In this document: piece by piece, positions 8,495-16,427 of the stretch
How positions within the stretch are numbered: position 1 is the stretch's first letter
Layout: each line of letters begins with the position of its first letter
From: Xaviernesmea rhizosphaerae
GTDB lineage: Bacteria > Pseudomonadota > Alphaproteobacteria > Rhizobiales > Rhizobiaceae
Direction of reading: 5' to 3'
Assembly: GCF_001938945.1 (NCBI RefSeq)
Contig: NZ_MKIO01000047.1
Location: forward strand, 88,466-152,465
DNA length: 64,000 nt
The notes under the pieces: model-generated
Told to the model about the DNA's origin: nothing
What the model saw: only the letters and a program-made list of their open reading frames with translations
Database searches by the model: none
Made by a program: the position numbers and the translations under genes

Positions 8495-8899
8495 TTAGCG
8501 AACCGCGCTTTCAAACTCGTTGGCCGTGCCCGTGTCCTTGAGGTAGGCGAGCGCGGACTTGGCGGCTTCGACGAGCGCGCCGAAGGCAGCGGCTTCGTGG
8601 ATGGCCATGTCAGAGAGAACCTTGCGGTCCACTTCGATGCCGGCCTTGTTCAGGCCGTCGATGAAGCGGCCATAGGTCAGGCCATGCTCGCGGACGGCGG
8701 CGTTGATGCGCTGGATCCACAGGGCGCGGAAATTGCGCTTCTTGGCGCGGCGGTCGCGCGTGGCGAACTGACGCGAACGATCGACGGCGGCCTTGGCGGC
8801 GCGGATGGTGTTCTTGCGACGGCCGTAAAAGCCCTTGGCGGCCTTCAGCGTCTTCTTGTGCTTGGCGTGGGCTGCAACGCCGCGTTTTACACGTGCCAT
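8495..8899 (-). CDS. rplT: 50S ribosomal protein L20
   Basis: The 134-residue basic protein begins MARVKRGVAAHAKHKKTLK and continues with RNFRALWIQRINAA, both diagnostic of bL20. L20 binds 23S rRNA early in 50S assembly and represses the infC-rpmI-rplT operon in other bacteria. Here it is third in that operon, 37 nt after rpmI, and is followed by a strong terminator. The C-terminal extension of about 15 residues is common in rhizobia. Confidence 0.99.
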   Translation of the reverse strand: MARVKRGVAAHAKHKKTLKAAKGFYGRRKNTIRAAKAAVDRSRQFATRDRRAKKRNFRALWIQRINAAVREHGLTYGRFIDGLNKAGIEVDRKVLSDMAIHEAAAFGALVEAAKSALAYLKDTGTANEFESAVR

Positions 8900-8936
8900 G
8901 GAATGATCTCCTTAAAATCCAAAAAGCCTGAAGGTC

Positions 8937-9140
8937 TCAGAGACCGTTGGGCAGGTAGTTCTTGATGATCTTCTTGCCGTCAGCTTCGGCGAGAACCATC
9001 GTGCCGCGGGCGTCGCGGATGAACTTGTTGGACCGCTTGATCATGCCGTGGCGCTTGCCGGCGCCAGCTGCCAGAACCTTGCCGGTCGCGGTGATCTTGA
9101 ACCGCTTCTTGGCCGAGGATTTCGTCTTCATCTTGGGCAT
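8937..9140 (-). CDS. rpmI: 50S ribosomal protein L35
   Basis: The 67-residue protein MPKMKTKSSAKKRFK... is bL35, with the conserved HGMIKRSNKFIRDARG region. The ATG at 9140 gives the standard family length; a longer open frame upstream (to 9311) has no coding character and was not used. It sits between infC and rplT, but is separated from infC by an unusually long 417-nt spacer. Confidence 0.98.
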   Translation of the reverse strand: MPKMKTKSSAKKRFKITATGKVLAAGAGKRHGMIKRSNKFIRDARGTMVLAEADGKKIIKNYLPNGL

Positions 9141-9557
9141 TTTGCTACTCCATTCTTCTTCGTGTCGAACCGGTTGACGAGACCGGCTCCAGCGTAAAGA
9201 ACGGCCACGGCATGCCCTGCCGGACCGTTCGGACGGCGGCTTGTAGCCGAAGCCGGGAGAAAGCGCAACCGGGTTCGGTGCGATTCCTTGCAGCCTTGGG
9301 CGCCAAGGCATGGCCCGACGGGGCCGCCGTCAAATCCGCCGAGGTCCTGCGAAAGTGCCGAGGTCCCGCACATGCGAAAGGCCGCCCGCAGCGCCGGTCG
9401 GGCTGCAAGCGGCCTTGCTGTTCTTCGTCGTTCCTGACATCGCCGGTCGACAGAGCGCACGCAATCTTGCGGCGCGGCTCTTGCCAAGAGGCTTCGTCCT
9501 TCTGAAGGCAAGCCTCTTGCGCGTGAGCCCTGCAGGTCGGCGGGGGCCGTGTCGCGA
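9141..9557. other. Long infC-rpmI spacer
   Basis: These 417 nt hold no convincing gene on either strand. They contain one large hairpin (9378-9416) and possibly the leader of rpmI. In other bacteria this stretch mediates translational control by L20, so an rRNA-mimic leader is possible but was not demonstrated by eye. Confidence 0.4.
9378..9416 (-). terminator. Hairpin in the infC-rpmI spacer (attenuator or partial terminator)
   Basis: A 14-bp stem with two G:U-type positions pairs AAGGCCGCTTGCAG with CTGCGGGCGGCCTT as read on the minus strand. It is followed only by TTTCG. It could attenuate transcription between infC and rpmI. Confidence 0.45.
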
Positions 9558-10094
9558 TCAGCGCGGTGCGAGTACCATCATCATCTGCCGTCCCTCGAGC
9601 TTGGGCTCGGCTTCCACCTTGGCGATGGCGGTCGTGTCTTCCTTGACCTGCAGGAGAAGCTTCATGCCGAGTTCCTGGTGGGCCATTTCGCGGCCACGGA
9701 ACTTCAGCGTCACCTTCACCTTGTCGCCCTCTTCGAAGAAGCGGTTCATCGCCCGCATCTTCACCTCATAATCATGGGTGTCGATGTTGGGACGCATCTT
9801 GATCTCTTTGATCTCGATGATCTTCTGCTTCTTGCGGGCTTCGGCGGCCTTTTTCTGGGTCGCGTATTTCAGCTTGCCGAGGTCGAGGATCTTGCACACC
9901 GGCGGTTCGGCGTTGGGCGAGATTTCGACGAGATCGAGACCGGCCTCTTCCGCAAGGCGGAGCGCCTGGTCGGTCGGAACGATGCCCTGGTTGCCGCCTT
10001 CGGCATCGATGAGCTGCACCCGGGGAACCCGGATTTCCTTGTTGGATCGGGGGCCGTCCTTGACCGGTGCGTCCGATTTAAAGGGTCTGCGAAT
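9558..10094 (-). CDS. infC: Translation initiation factor IF-3 with AUU start
   Basis: IF-3 keeps ribosomal subunits apart and checks initiator tRNA pairing. The frame beginning at the ATT at 10094 reads RRPFKSDAPVKDG...NKEIRVPRVQLIDAEGG and gives 178 residues, the normal size. Starting at the first ATG-like codon (10019) would delete the conserved N-terminal EIRVPRVQLI segment. An AGGAG lies about 10 nt upstream of the ATT. AUU initiation is the known hallmark of infC and lets IF-3 repress its own translation. First gene of the infC-rpmI-rplT group. Confidence 0.95.
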   Translation of the reverse strand: MRRPFKSDAPVKDGPRSNKEIRVPRVQLIDAEGGNQGIVPTDQALRLAEEAGLDLVEISPNAEPPVCKILDLGKLKYATQKKAAEARKKQKIIEIKEIKMRPNIDTHDYEVKMRAMNRFFEEGDKVKVTLKFRGREMAHQELGMKLLLQVKEDTTAIAKVEAEPKLEGRQMMMVLAPR

Positions 10095-10290
10095 GGTCGT
10101 ATTCTCCTCGCATTGTTGAAGGATTTTGGTCGATCAGGGCATCGGCGTTTTCCGGTCCGTGAGGCCGTCACGCTGCCCGTTCAATCGTCAAGGCGCGTAT
10201 ATAGCATCTTCCGGGAGGAAAATCACCCTCTGTCACCGCGCTGTAATTCCGTTTAGATGGAAAAAACCTTACGAAAGGACCCCTCATCCC

Positions 10291-11106
10291 ATGGCCGAGA
10301 TCGCAGCGCCGCCCGTTTCCCGTGTCCTCGTCGGCGAGGGCGCCGAATCGCGCGAGATCGCCTATCGCTTCCTCCCCGCGACGGAGGCCGCCAATCCCCC
10401 CCCGGAAAAGCCCGCCATCGTCTGGCTTGGCGGCTATCGCTCGGACATGGAGGGCACCAAGGCGCTGGAGCTCGAAGGCTTCGCCCGGGCGAAGGGGCTT
10501 GCCTGCCTGCGCTTCGACTATTCCGGCCATGGCATCTCCGACGGCGCCTTTGCCGAGGGAACGATCTCGCGTTGGCGGGAGGAGGCCGAGGGCGTGATTG
10601 CCACGACCGGGATCGGCCGCATGATCCTGGTCGGCTCGTCGATGGGGGGCTGGATCGCCCTGCGCCTTGCCGAGGAACTTCGCCGCCACGGTCAGGCAGA
10701 GCGGCTGGCCGGCCTCGTGCTGATTGCCCCGGCGCCGGATTTTACCAGCGACCTGATCGAGCCGCAGCTCGGCGAAGCCGAACGCCGCGCGCTCGACGAG
10801 AAGGGCTATTTCGAGGAGCCCTCGGCTTACGGGGCGGACCCCTATATCTACACCCGCAAGCTGATGGAGGACGGCCGGGACAATCGCGTCCTGACCGGCA
10901 CGATCGAAACCGGCTGCCCTGTTCATGTGCTCCAGGGCATGAAGGATCCGGATGTGCCCTATGCGCATGCGCTGAAGCTGATGGAGCATCTGGCCTGCGA
11001 CGATGTGGTGATGACGCTGATCCGCGATGGCGACCATCGCCTGTCGCGCCCCGAGGATATCGAGCGCATCCTGGCCGCCGTTTCGGCCATGCTGACGGAG
11101 GCCTGA
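10291..11106 (+). CDS. Alpha/beta hydrolase
   Basis: The 271-residue protein has the alpha/beta hydrolase pattern: IVWLGGYRSD oxyanion region, RFDYSGHGISDG, the nucleophile elbow GSSMGGW (Ser about residue 114), an acid after CPVHVLQGMKDPDVPY, and the catalytic His in DGDHRLSRPED. The start at 10291 has a GAAAGGA upstream. The family includes esterases and peptidases of the ABHD10/YqiA type; the substrate cannot be read from the sequence. It is monocistronic and divergent from infC. Confidence 0.88.
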   Translation: MAEIAAPPVSRVLVGEGAESREIAYRFLPATEAANPPPEKPAIVWLGGYRSDMEGTKALELEGFARAKGLACLRFDYSGHGISDGAFAEGTISRWREEAEGVIATTGIGRMILVGSSMGGWIALRLAEELRRHGQAERLAGLVLIAPAPDFTSDLIEPQLGEAERRALDEKGYFEEPSAYGADPYIYTRKLMEDGRDNRVLTGTIETGCPVHVLQGMKDPDVPYAHALKLMEHLACDDVVMTLIRDGDHRLSRPEDIERILAAVSAMLTEA

Positions 11107-11416
11107 GCGGCCTCTTCTGCCTCTATAAGCTTGGACGCAGCCGCGGCGGCATCCGGCGGACCATGCTGGCTCCGGCTCTCCTGAGCCGGCTTCCCTTGCC
11201 GGCGCGCCTCTCGCCGCGCTGCCATAGAGCTTAACGGCCAGTGCTGCTTGCCGGCCGCAGGCCTGGCGATCCCTGGGGATAGGCTCTGCCACATTGTGGC
11301 GGCCGCGCCTGCGGAAAGCTGCCGAATTTTTCGAGAAAAACAATTTATATCAAAAAGATAGCTTCTTCTCATCTTTTATCAGAAGGCGCGAATCTGATGC
11401 GGTTTCGCCGCAAATC

Positions 11417-11432
11417 TTAACCATGTCTTAAC
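11417..11432. promoter_or_regulatory. CtrA-type box 1 (TTAA-N7-TTAAC)
   Basis: The site reads TTAA, seven bases, TTAAC, an exact match to the CtrA full-site consensus of alphaproteobacteria. It lies 167 bp upstream of the protease start. Confidence 0.6.
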
Positions 11433-11472
11433 GTGCCGCGCTGCCGCAATTGACTTGGGCTGCCCCTGCCGG

Positions 11473-11488
11473 TTAACGTTTTCTTAAC
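11473..11488. promoter_or_regulatory. CtrA-type box 2 (TTAA-N7-TTAAC)
   Basis: A second exact TTAA-N7-TTAAC match begins 56 bp after the first, in the same orientation. Two full sites this close in a GC-rich genome are unlikely by chance. Confidence 0.62.
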
Positions 11489-11599
11489 GATTAGAACAGC
11501 GAGCGCATGAGGCGTCTCACCAGCTGTCGTCAATGTCACAGGCAAGCGGAGTGGTCCGCGCGGGGTTTTTCCGCGGGCGCTTCGCCACAGGGGACGCGC

Positions 11600-12220
11600 A
11601 TGGCGCAGATCAAGGGGCTTTTCAGTGTGGCAGCGGCACTCGCCGCCCTCGTCCTGTCCGCAGGCGCGGCCATTCCGGCGCCGGCCAATGGCAGCTTGTG
11701 GATGCAGACCGGCAGCGTCACCTCCCAGCCCATCGGCCATTACGAATTCTGCCAGACGCATCAGAGCGAATGCTCGATCACCTCGCCCTCCTCGCCGCCG
11801 CCGCGCGTGACGGAATATGGCTGGAAGCTCATTCGCGAGATTAATTCCAGCGTCAACCATGCCATCACCCCGATGACCGACATGGAGCTTTATGGCCGCG
11901 AGGAGTTCTGGACCTATCCGACAACCGCCGGCGACTGTGAAGACTATGCGCTGCTGAAGCGCCGCGATCTGCTGGAGCGGGGCTTTTCGCCCGCCGACTT
12001 GCTGATGACGGTGGTGCGCAAGCCTGATGGCGAGGGTCATGCCGTCCTGACCGTGCGCACCGCGCAGGGCGACTTCATCCTCGACAACCTCGATGACGAG
12101 GTAAAGATCTGGACCAAGACGCCGTATCGCTATCTCAAGCGCCAGGCCTCGTTCAACACGGGCCGCTGGGTCACCATCGAGAATGGCGACGAAGTCATGG
12201 TCGGTTCGGTCGGCCGCTAA
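11600..12220 (+). CDS. Secreted bacterial transglutaminase-like cysteine proteinase (BTLCP family)
   Basis: The 206-residue protein begins with a signal peptide (MAQIKGLFSVAAALAALVLS...APA) and carries the transglutaminase-like triad Cys113 (TAGDCEDYALLKR), His147 (GEGHAVL) and Asp162 (FILDN). This matches the BTLCP family (PF06035), periplasmic cysteine peptidases; LapG-like members cut surface adhesins under c-di-GMP control, but no LapD/LapA genes are adjacent. The start chosen gives the signal peptide. Two CtrA-type boxes upstream suggest cell-cycle control. A strong terminator follows. Confidence 0.9.
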   Translation: MAQIKGLFSVAAALAALVLSAGAAIPAPANGSLWMQTGSVTSQPIGHYEFCQTHQSECSITSPSSPPPRVTEYGWKLIREINSSVNHAITPMTDMELYGREEFWTYPTTAGDCEDYALLKRRDLLERGFSPADLLMTVVRKPDGEGHAVLTVRTAQGDFILDNLDDEVKIWTKTPYRYLKRQASFNTGRWVTIENGDEVMVGSVGR

Positions 12221-12284
12221 GCCGGCCAGCCCCTCTGCCGCACGGCAGATGTGAGTATTTCAAACGGACACTTCAAACGGACAA

Positions 12285-12317
12285 GGGCCGGCGGTTCAGC
12301 AACCGCCGGCCCTTTTT
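12285..12317 (+). terminator. Rho-independent terminator after the BTLCP gene
   Basis: A perfect 12-bp stem (GGGCCGGCGGTT / AACCGCCGGCCC) with a four-base loop is followed by TTTTT. It separates this gene from the convergent mbfA. Confidence 0.93.
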
Positions 12318-12349
12318 GCATTTCGTAAATGGGCCTGCCGCGCCGCTTG

Positions 12350-13336
12350 TCAGCCGCTGCCGATCAGGATGCCGGCCGCCAGAACCAGGCCGCCGCCGAT
12401 AACCACCTGGAAGGCGGCGCGCAGGAACGGGGTTTCCATATAGCGGTTCTGGATGAAGGCGATCGCCCAGAGCTCGAAGAAGACGATGATGACGGCGGCG
12501 ATCGTCGCGGTCCAGAAGTTCGGGATGAGGTAGGGCAGGGTGTGGCCCAGGCCGCCCAGCGCCGTCATGATGCCGCAGGCGAGCCCGCGCTTGAGCGGCG
12601 AGCCGCGCCCGGAAATCTTGCCGTCGTCATGGGCGGCTTCGGTGAAGCCCATGGAGATGCCGGCGCCGACGGAGGCGGAGAGGCCGACCAGGAAGGTCTG
12701 CCAGGTGTCCTGCGTGGCGAAGGCGGCGGCGAAGATCGGCGCCAGGGTGGAGACCGAGCCGTCCATCAGCCCGGCAAGACCCGGCTGCACATAGGTCAGC
12801 ACGAACTGACGATGGGCCGTCTCTTGCTCCTCCTCCCGCACCTCTTCCGGGCGGTGGCGCTCGTCCAGCATGCGGGCGATGTCCTCGTGCCCCTGCTCGG
12901 CCAGAGCCAGATCGTGCAGCAGGGCCCGGGTGCCGGCATCGGATGTCTGCTTGGCCGCCTCGACATAGAAGCGATAGGCCTGCTGCTCCATCAGCTCCGC
13001 CTCGCGGCGGATGGCGTCGGGCGAAAGGTTCTTCTGCAGCCAGTCTGGCTTGCGCTCGAGAAAGCCGCGCACATGCTCGCGCCGGATCAGCGGAATGCGC
13101 TCGCCGAAGCGGCGGCGATGCATGTCGATCAGCATGTTCTTGTGGGTGTTCTCCACCTCGGCCATGTCCTCGAAGACCTTGGCCGAATGCGGATAGGCCG
13201 CGCGCAGCTGGTCGGCATAGGCAAGGTAGATGCGGGCGTCGTCCTCCTCGGAGGCGATGGCGAGCGCCAGCACTTCCTGTTCGCTCAAGGACGACAAGGG
13301 ACGGCGGCGGGCGCCGGAGAAAAGCTGCGTCAGCAT
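12350..13336 (-). CDS. mbfA: Membrane-bound ferritin MbfA (ferritin-like plus VIT1-like iron exporter)
   Basis: The 328-residue protein has an N-terminal ferritin-like (erythrin/rubrerythrin) di-iron domain. Glutamates and histidines lie in LAIASEEDDARIY, DMAEVENTHKNML, ELMEQQAYRFY and LALAEQGHEDIA. A C-terminal CCC1/VIT1-type membrane domain with about five hydrophobic segments follows (from FVLTYVQPGLAGLMDG). MbfA of Agrobacterium and Bradyrhizobium exports iron and protects against iron and peroxide stress; its transcription is repressed by Irr in low iron. A matching palindrome lies just upstream, and irr itself is at 35.8 kb. Confidence 0.93.
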   Translation of the reverse strand: MLTQLFSGARRRPLSSLSEQEVLALAIASEEDDARIYLAYADQLRAAYPHSAKVFEDMAEVENTHKNMLIDMHRRRFGERIPLIRREHVRGFLERKPDWLQKNLSPDAIRREAELMEQQAYRFYVEAAKQTSDAGTRALLHDLALAEQGHEDIARMLDERHRPEEVREEEQETAHRQFVLTYVQPGLAGLMDGSVSTLAPIFAAAFATQDTWQTFLVGLSASVGAGISMGFTEAAHDDGKISGRGSPLKRGLACGIMTALGGLGHTLPYLIPNFWTATIAAVIIVFFELWAIAFIQNRYMETPFLRAAFQVVIGGGLVLAAGILIGSG

Positions 13337-13353
13337 GACGGGGATCCGTTAGT

Positions 13354-13368
13354 TTAGAATAATTCTAA
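13354..13368. promoter_or_regulatory. Irr/ICE-type operator of mbfA
   Basis: A perfect palindrome TTAGAAT-A-ATTCTAA lies 17 bp upstream of the mbfA start. It matches the AT-rich TTAGAA/TTCTAA dyad of iron control elements bound by Irr in rhizobia. Confidence 0.75.
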
Positions 13369-13487
13369 TCTATATCGCGGTGCGAAAATGGCAAGGGCTT
13401 TCCTAGCTGGGGGTCTCGCGCCCATCTGCCGCTCGCCGTGCCGCCCGTCTGCCGCCCGAGGAAAAAGGAGCAGGATCGCAGGCGGAG

Positions 13488-13512
13488 GGAACAAAAAATC
13501 CACCCGGTCGTT
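13488..13512 (+). promoter_or_regulatory. EcfG (RpoE2-type) general stress promoter of glsB
   Basis: GGAAC, a 16-bp spacer and CGTT form an exact match to the alphaproteobacterial EcfG consensus (GGAAC-N18-TT). The site is about 80 bp ahead of the glsB-like gene. Confidence 0.75.
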
Positions 13513-13590
13513 ACCAGCACAAGAACAACGCCGAGCAACCACTAGCCGGCGAAGTTTTAAAGTAGATCTTTTGAACCAAGGGAGACGATC

Positions 13591-13842
13591 ATGGATGTAA
13601 ATGGCGTTGGCTGGCTCGCAGCAATCATCATCGGCGGTCTCGCAGGCTGGATGGCGGAACAGTTCATGAAGTCCAATATGGGCCTGTTCATGAACATTAT
13701 CCTGGGTATTCTGGGCGCTGTCGTCCTCAATGCTATCCTGTCCTTCGCCGGCCTCTCCTTCGCCGGTTGGCTCGCCTATCTCGTCATCGGCTTCATCGGC
13801 GCTTGCCTGCTGATCGCCGTGGGTCGAGCCGTCAGGCATTAA
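13591..13842 (+). CDS. GlsB/YeaQ/YmgE-family stress membrane protein
   Basis: The 83-residue integral membrane protein has three hydrophobic segments and the glycine-rich pattern of this family (WLAAIIIGGLAGWMAEQFMK, NIILGILGAVV, GFIGACLLIAVGR). Members are induced by general stress; the molecular role is unknown. A GGGAGACG ribosome-binding site precedes the ATG. The upstream EcfG-type promoter supports stress induction, and a terminator follows. Confidence 0.92.
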   Translation: MDVNGVGWLAAIIIGGLAGWMAEQFMKSNMGLFMNIILGILGAVVLNAILSFAGLSFAGWLAYLVIGFIGACLLIAVGRAVRH

Positions 13843-13881
13843 CCGGCCGGTACATCGGGCCCGGTAAATCGGGATTGAAAC

Positions 13882-13910
13882 GAAAGCCGCCTCGAACAAA
13901 GGCGGCTTTC
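13882..13910 (+). terminator. Terminator after glsB-like gene
   Basis: A perfect 10-bp stem (GAAAGCCGCC / GGCGGCTTTC) with a 9-nt loop lies 40 bp beyond the stop codon. Confidence 0.75.
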
Positions 13911-13998
13911 GTCCGTTTGGAGCCTATGCGGGCCGCGTTGCACAGGCGCTTCGACGCTGGGCTCGATGACCATCACGAGATTTGAAGAGGAGATGGCG

Positions 13999-14331
13999 AT
14001 GCTGACACATGATGCCGAAGGCAATGGCAAGGGTATCCTTGAAATCAACGGCCAGTCGCAGCCCGTATCATATGAGGTGATCATGGCGCGCGACGAGGAC
14101 GAAACGCGCAGCGTGCGCATCCGCCTGATGGCGCCGCGCGACTGGCTGATGAAGCAGGGCTTTTCCGGCGAGGCGACGCTGGTGCGCGACAATGGTTCGC
14201 GCGTGAAGGTCAGCCATGAAGGCGGCGTGGGTGTAGAGGATCCGATTGCGGTCGCGCTCGAAGGCTATGAGGCGCTGAAGGGCGGCGAGGGCGAGGCCGC
14301 CGAGGCCTATCCCGAGCTGTCGTCTCACTGA
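13999..14331 (+). CDS. Conserved small protein of unknown function
   Basis: The 110-residue protein is acidic and shows a beta-rich pattern (KGILEINGQSQPVSYEVIMA, RSVRIRLMAPRDWLMKQG, GEATLVRDNGSRVKV). It has no signal peptide, membrane segment or recognised motif. The ATG at 13999 is preferred over those at 13966 and 13993 because the GAAGAGGAG Shine-Dalgarno ends at 13992, leaving proper spacing. The pattern resembles a small barrel such as PilZ-like or OB folds, but I see no defining residues, so no function is proposed. Confidence 0.7.
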   Translation: MLTHDAEGNGKGILEINGQSQPVSYEVIMARDEDETRSVRIRLMAPRDWLMKQGFSGEATLVRDNGSRVKVSHEGGVGVEDPIAVALEGYEALKGGEGEAAEAYPELSSH

Positions 14332-14374
14332 GCTACGGCTTGCCAGAGAGGTGAGCTACGGCTTGCCAGAGAGA
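14329..14374 (+). repeat. 23-bp tandem duplication across a stop codon
   Basis: Two adjacent 23-base copies beginning TGAGCTACGGCTTGCCAGAG differ only at the last base. The first copy starts with the TGA stop of the upstream gene, so a duplicated stop-codon segment now lies in the 3' untranslated region. Confidence 0.9.
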
Positions 14375-14394
14375 GCGAAACAGCGAGAACAAGA

Positions 14395-14424
14395 AAAGGG
14401 CGCGGCCTTGCGGCAGCGCCCTTT
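14395..14424. terminator. Bidirectional terminator between a hypothetical gene and efp
   Basis: A 9-bp stem (AAAGGGCGC / GCGCCCTTT) is flanked by T-rich sequence on both strands, so it can end both convergent genes. Confidence 0.8.
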
Positions 14425-14452
14425 CGTTCGTCAATTTTTCAGCTGCAGACCA

Positions 14453-15022
14453 TCAGTCCTTGGCGCGCTCGACATAGGAGCCGTCTTCGGTGGCGATGAT
14501 CACACGCGTGCCGGCGGTGATGTGCGGCGGCACCAGCGTGCGCACGCCGTTCGACAGCATGGCCGGCTTGTAGGACGAAGACGCCGTCTGGCCCTTGGTG
14601 ACCGGCTCGGTCTCGGTGATTTCGAGCGTGACATGGCGCGGCAGTTCGATGGCGATCGCCACCCCTTCGTGAGTCGACAGGGTGCAGACCATGCCTTCCT
14701 GCAGATAGGCCTTCTGGTCGCCGATATCGTCGGAGCTCATGACCAGCTGGTCGTAGCTTTCCGGGTTCATGAAGTGGAAGCCTTCGCCATCTTCATAAAG
14801 GAAGGTGTGCGGACGGTCTTCGACGAAGGCGCGCTCGACCTGTTCGGTGGTGCGGTAGCGCTCGGACACCTTCACGCCGTCGGAGATGCGGCGCATATCG
14901 ACCTGCGTGACCGGGGTGCCTTTGCCCGGGTGAAAGTTCTGCGCCGTCAGCACCACATAGAGCTTGCCGTCGACATCGAGGACGTTCCCCTTGCGCACGG
15001 AGGAGGCGATGACCTTGACCAT
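14453..15022 (-). CDS. efp: Elongation factor P
   Basis: The 189-residue protein has the three EF-P beta-barrel domains. Lys34 lies in the loop NFHPGKGTPVTQV, the residue that is beta-lysylated by EpmA/EpmB. EF-P relieves ribosome stalling at polyproline stretches. Both modifying enzymes are encoded immediately upstream on the opposite strand, so substrate and modification machinery form one divergent locus. Confidence 0.98.
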   Translation of the reverse strand: MVKVIASSVRKGNVLDVDGKLYVVLTAQNFHPGKGTPVTQVDMRRISDGVKVSERYRTTEQVERAFVEDRPHTFLYEDGEGFHFMNPESYDQLVMSSDDIGDQKAYLQEGMVCTLSTHEGVAIAIELPRHVTLEITETEPVTKGQTASSSYKPAMLSNGVRTLVPPHITAGTRVIIATEDGSYVERAKD

Positions 15023-15347
15023 AAGTCTTCCTTGTTCAGAATTGTCGTGTTCGCGAATACTTGTCTCTGGCGGCCCGACCGTCTAGGAAGCGGCCGACAG
15101 GGCCGACGGGACGGCGCGGGCGCCTTGCCCGGGCGTTCGGGCCCAGGGTTTCGGGCCGCACCTACCCCATCTCAAGCAAAAAGGCCAGCTGTCTCGCGGC
15201 GAAAGCGGGGTCTGGCCGCAGGAAGATGGGCCGATCCGCCCGTATGAGATCCGAAAGCCGGCAAAAAAGCGCTGTCAGACGCCCGGTGGTCAGGGCCTCG
15301 CCCCCCTTGCGTGCGGGGCGCGATGCCGGTGAAGGAGTTGAACGATC
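15023..15347. other. Divergent efp/epmA intergenic region
   Basis: These 325 nt probably hold the promoters of efp and epmA. No gene, repeat or clear operator was found. An open frame on the minus strand covering 15162-15300 is the tail of an antisense shadow of epmA. Confidence 0.4.
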
Positions 15348-16427
15348 ATGGCCGCAATCTCGCCCTGGTGGAGCCGCGACCGGCATGCCGACCGCCGGCC
15401 TTTCCTGATGGCGCGCGGCCGCATCCAGGCGGCACTGCGCGGCTTCTTCGCACGCCAGGATTTCGTCGAGGTCGATCCCGCCGCGCTCCAGATCTCTCCC
15501 GGCAACGAGGCCCATCTGCACGCCTTTTCCACCCGCGCCATCGGTCCGGATGGCCAAGGCCATCCCATGCATTTCCACACCTCGCCGGAATTTGCCTGCA
15601 AGAAGCTGCTGGCTGCCGGCGAGACGAAGATCTCCTGCTTCGCCCATGTCTGGCGCAACCGCGAGCGCGGGCCGCTGCACCATCCCGAATTCACCATGCT
15701 GGAATGGTATCGCGTCGGCGAGGCCTATGATCAGCTGATGGCCGACTGCGCCCGGCTGCTGGCGCTAGCCGCCGAGGCCGCCGGCAACGAGATGCTGCGC
15801 TGGCGCGGCGCAGAATGCGACCCCTTCGCCGACCCGGAACGCTTAAGCGTCGCGGAAGCCTTCGCGCGCTATGCCGGGATCGATCTGCTGGCCACCGTCT
15901 CCCCCACGGGGGAGACCGACCGCGAGGCGCTGTCGCGCGCCCTGCAGGCGGCCGGGCTGCGCGTGGCGCCGGACGATCTCTGGGCGGATCTGTTCAGCCG
16001 GGTGCTGGTGGAGCGGATCGAGCCGCGGCTCGGCTTCGGCCGTGCGACGATTCTTTATGGCTATCCCGTGTCGGAAGCCGCGCTCGCCCGGCGCAGCGCC
16101 GGCGATCCGCGCACGGCCGAGCGCTTCGAGCTCTATGCCTGCGGTGTCGAACTGGCCAATGCCTTTGGCGAGCTGACCGACCCCGCCGAGCAGCGCCGCC
16201 GCTTCCTGATCGAGATGGCCGAGAAGCAGCGCATCTATGGCGAGACCTACCCGATCGACGAGGATTTCCTCAAGGCTTTGGAGCGCATGCCAGAGGCGAG
16301 CGGCGCCGCGCTGGGCTTCGACCGGCTGGTGATGCTGGCCTCGGGCGCGCGGCGGATCGAGGAGGTGCTCTGGGCGCCTGTCGCCGATCCGGCGGACCAG
16401 CCTGACCAGCCGGAGCTTGCCCCCTGA
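15348..16427 (+). CDS. epmA: EF-P beta-lysine ligase EpmA (GenX/PoxA)
   Basis: The 359-residue protein is a class II lysyl-tRNA-synthetase-like enzyme without an anticodon-binding domain. It has motif 2 (VWRNRERGPLHHPEFTMLEWY in part) and motif 3 (GAALGFDRLVMLASG). EpmA activates (R)-beta-lysine as the adenylate and attaches it to EF-P Lys34. The frame ends in TGATG, overlapping the epmB start by one base. Slightly longer than the 325-residue E. coli enzyme. Confidence 0.95.
   Translation: MAAISPWWSRDRHADRRPFLMARGRIQAALRGFFARQDFVEVDPAALQISPGNEAHLHAFSTRAIGPDGQGHPMHFHTSPEFACKKLLAAGETKISCFAHVWRNRERGPLHHPEFTMLEWYRVGEAYDQLMADCARLLALAAEAAGNEMLRWRGAECDPFADPERLSVAEAFARYAGIDLLATVSPTGETDREALSRALQAAGLRVAPDDLWADLFSRVLVERIEPRLGFGRATILYGYPVSEAALARRSAGDPRTAERFELYACGVELANAFGELTDPAEQRRRFLIEMAEKQRIYGETYPIDEDFLKALERMPEASGAALGFDRLVMLASGARRIEEVLWAPVADPADQPDQPELAP

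Larger units (their letters stand above)
11107..11599. other. Regulatory intergenic region with AT-rich stretch
   Basis: This 493-nt gap holds no gene. It contains an AT-rich segment at about 11325-11385 and two CtrA-type boxes. It appears to be the control region of the downstream protease gene. Confidence 0.6.

Noticed and set aside
15162..15683. Minus-strand frame covering the efp-epmA gap
   Set aside because: Mostly antisense to epmA. The part outside epmA has no family resemblance.
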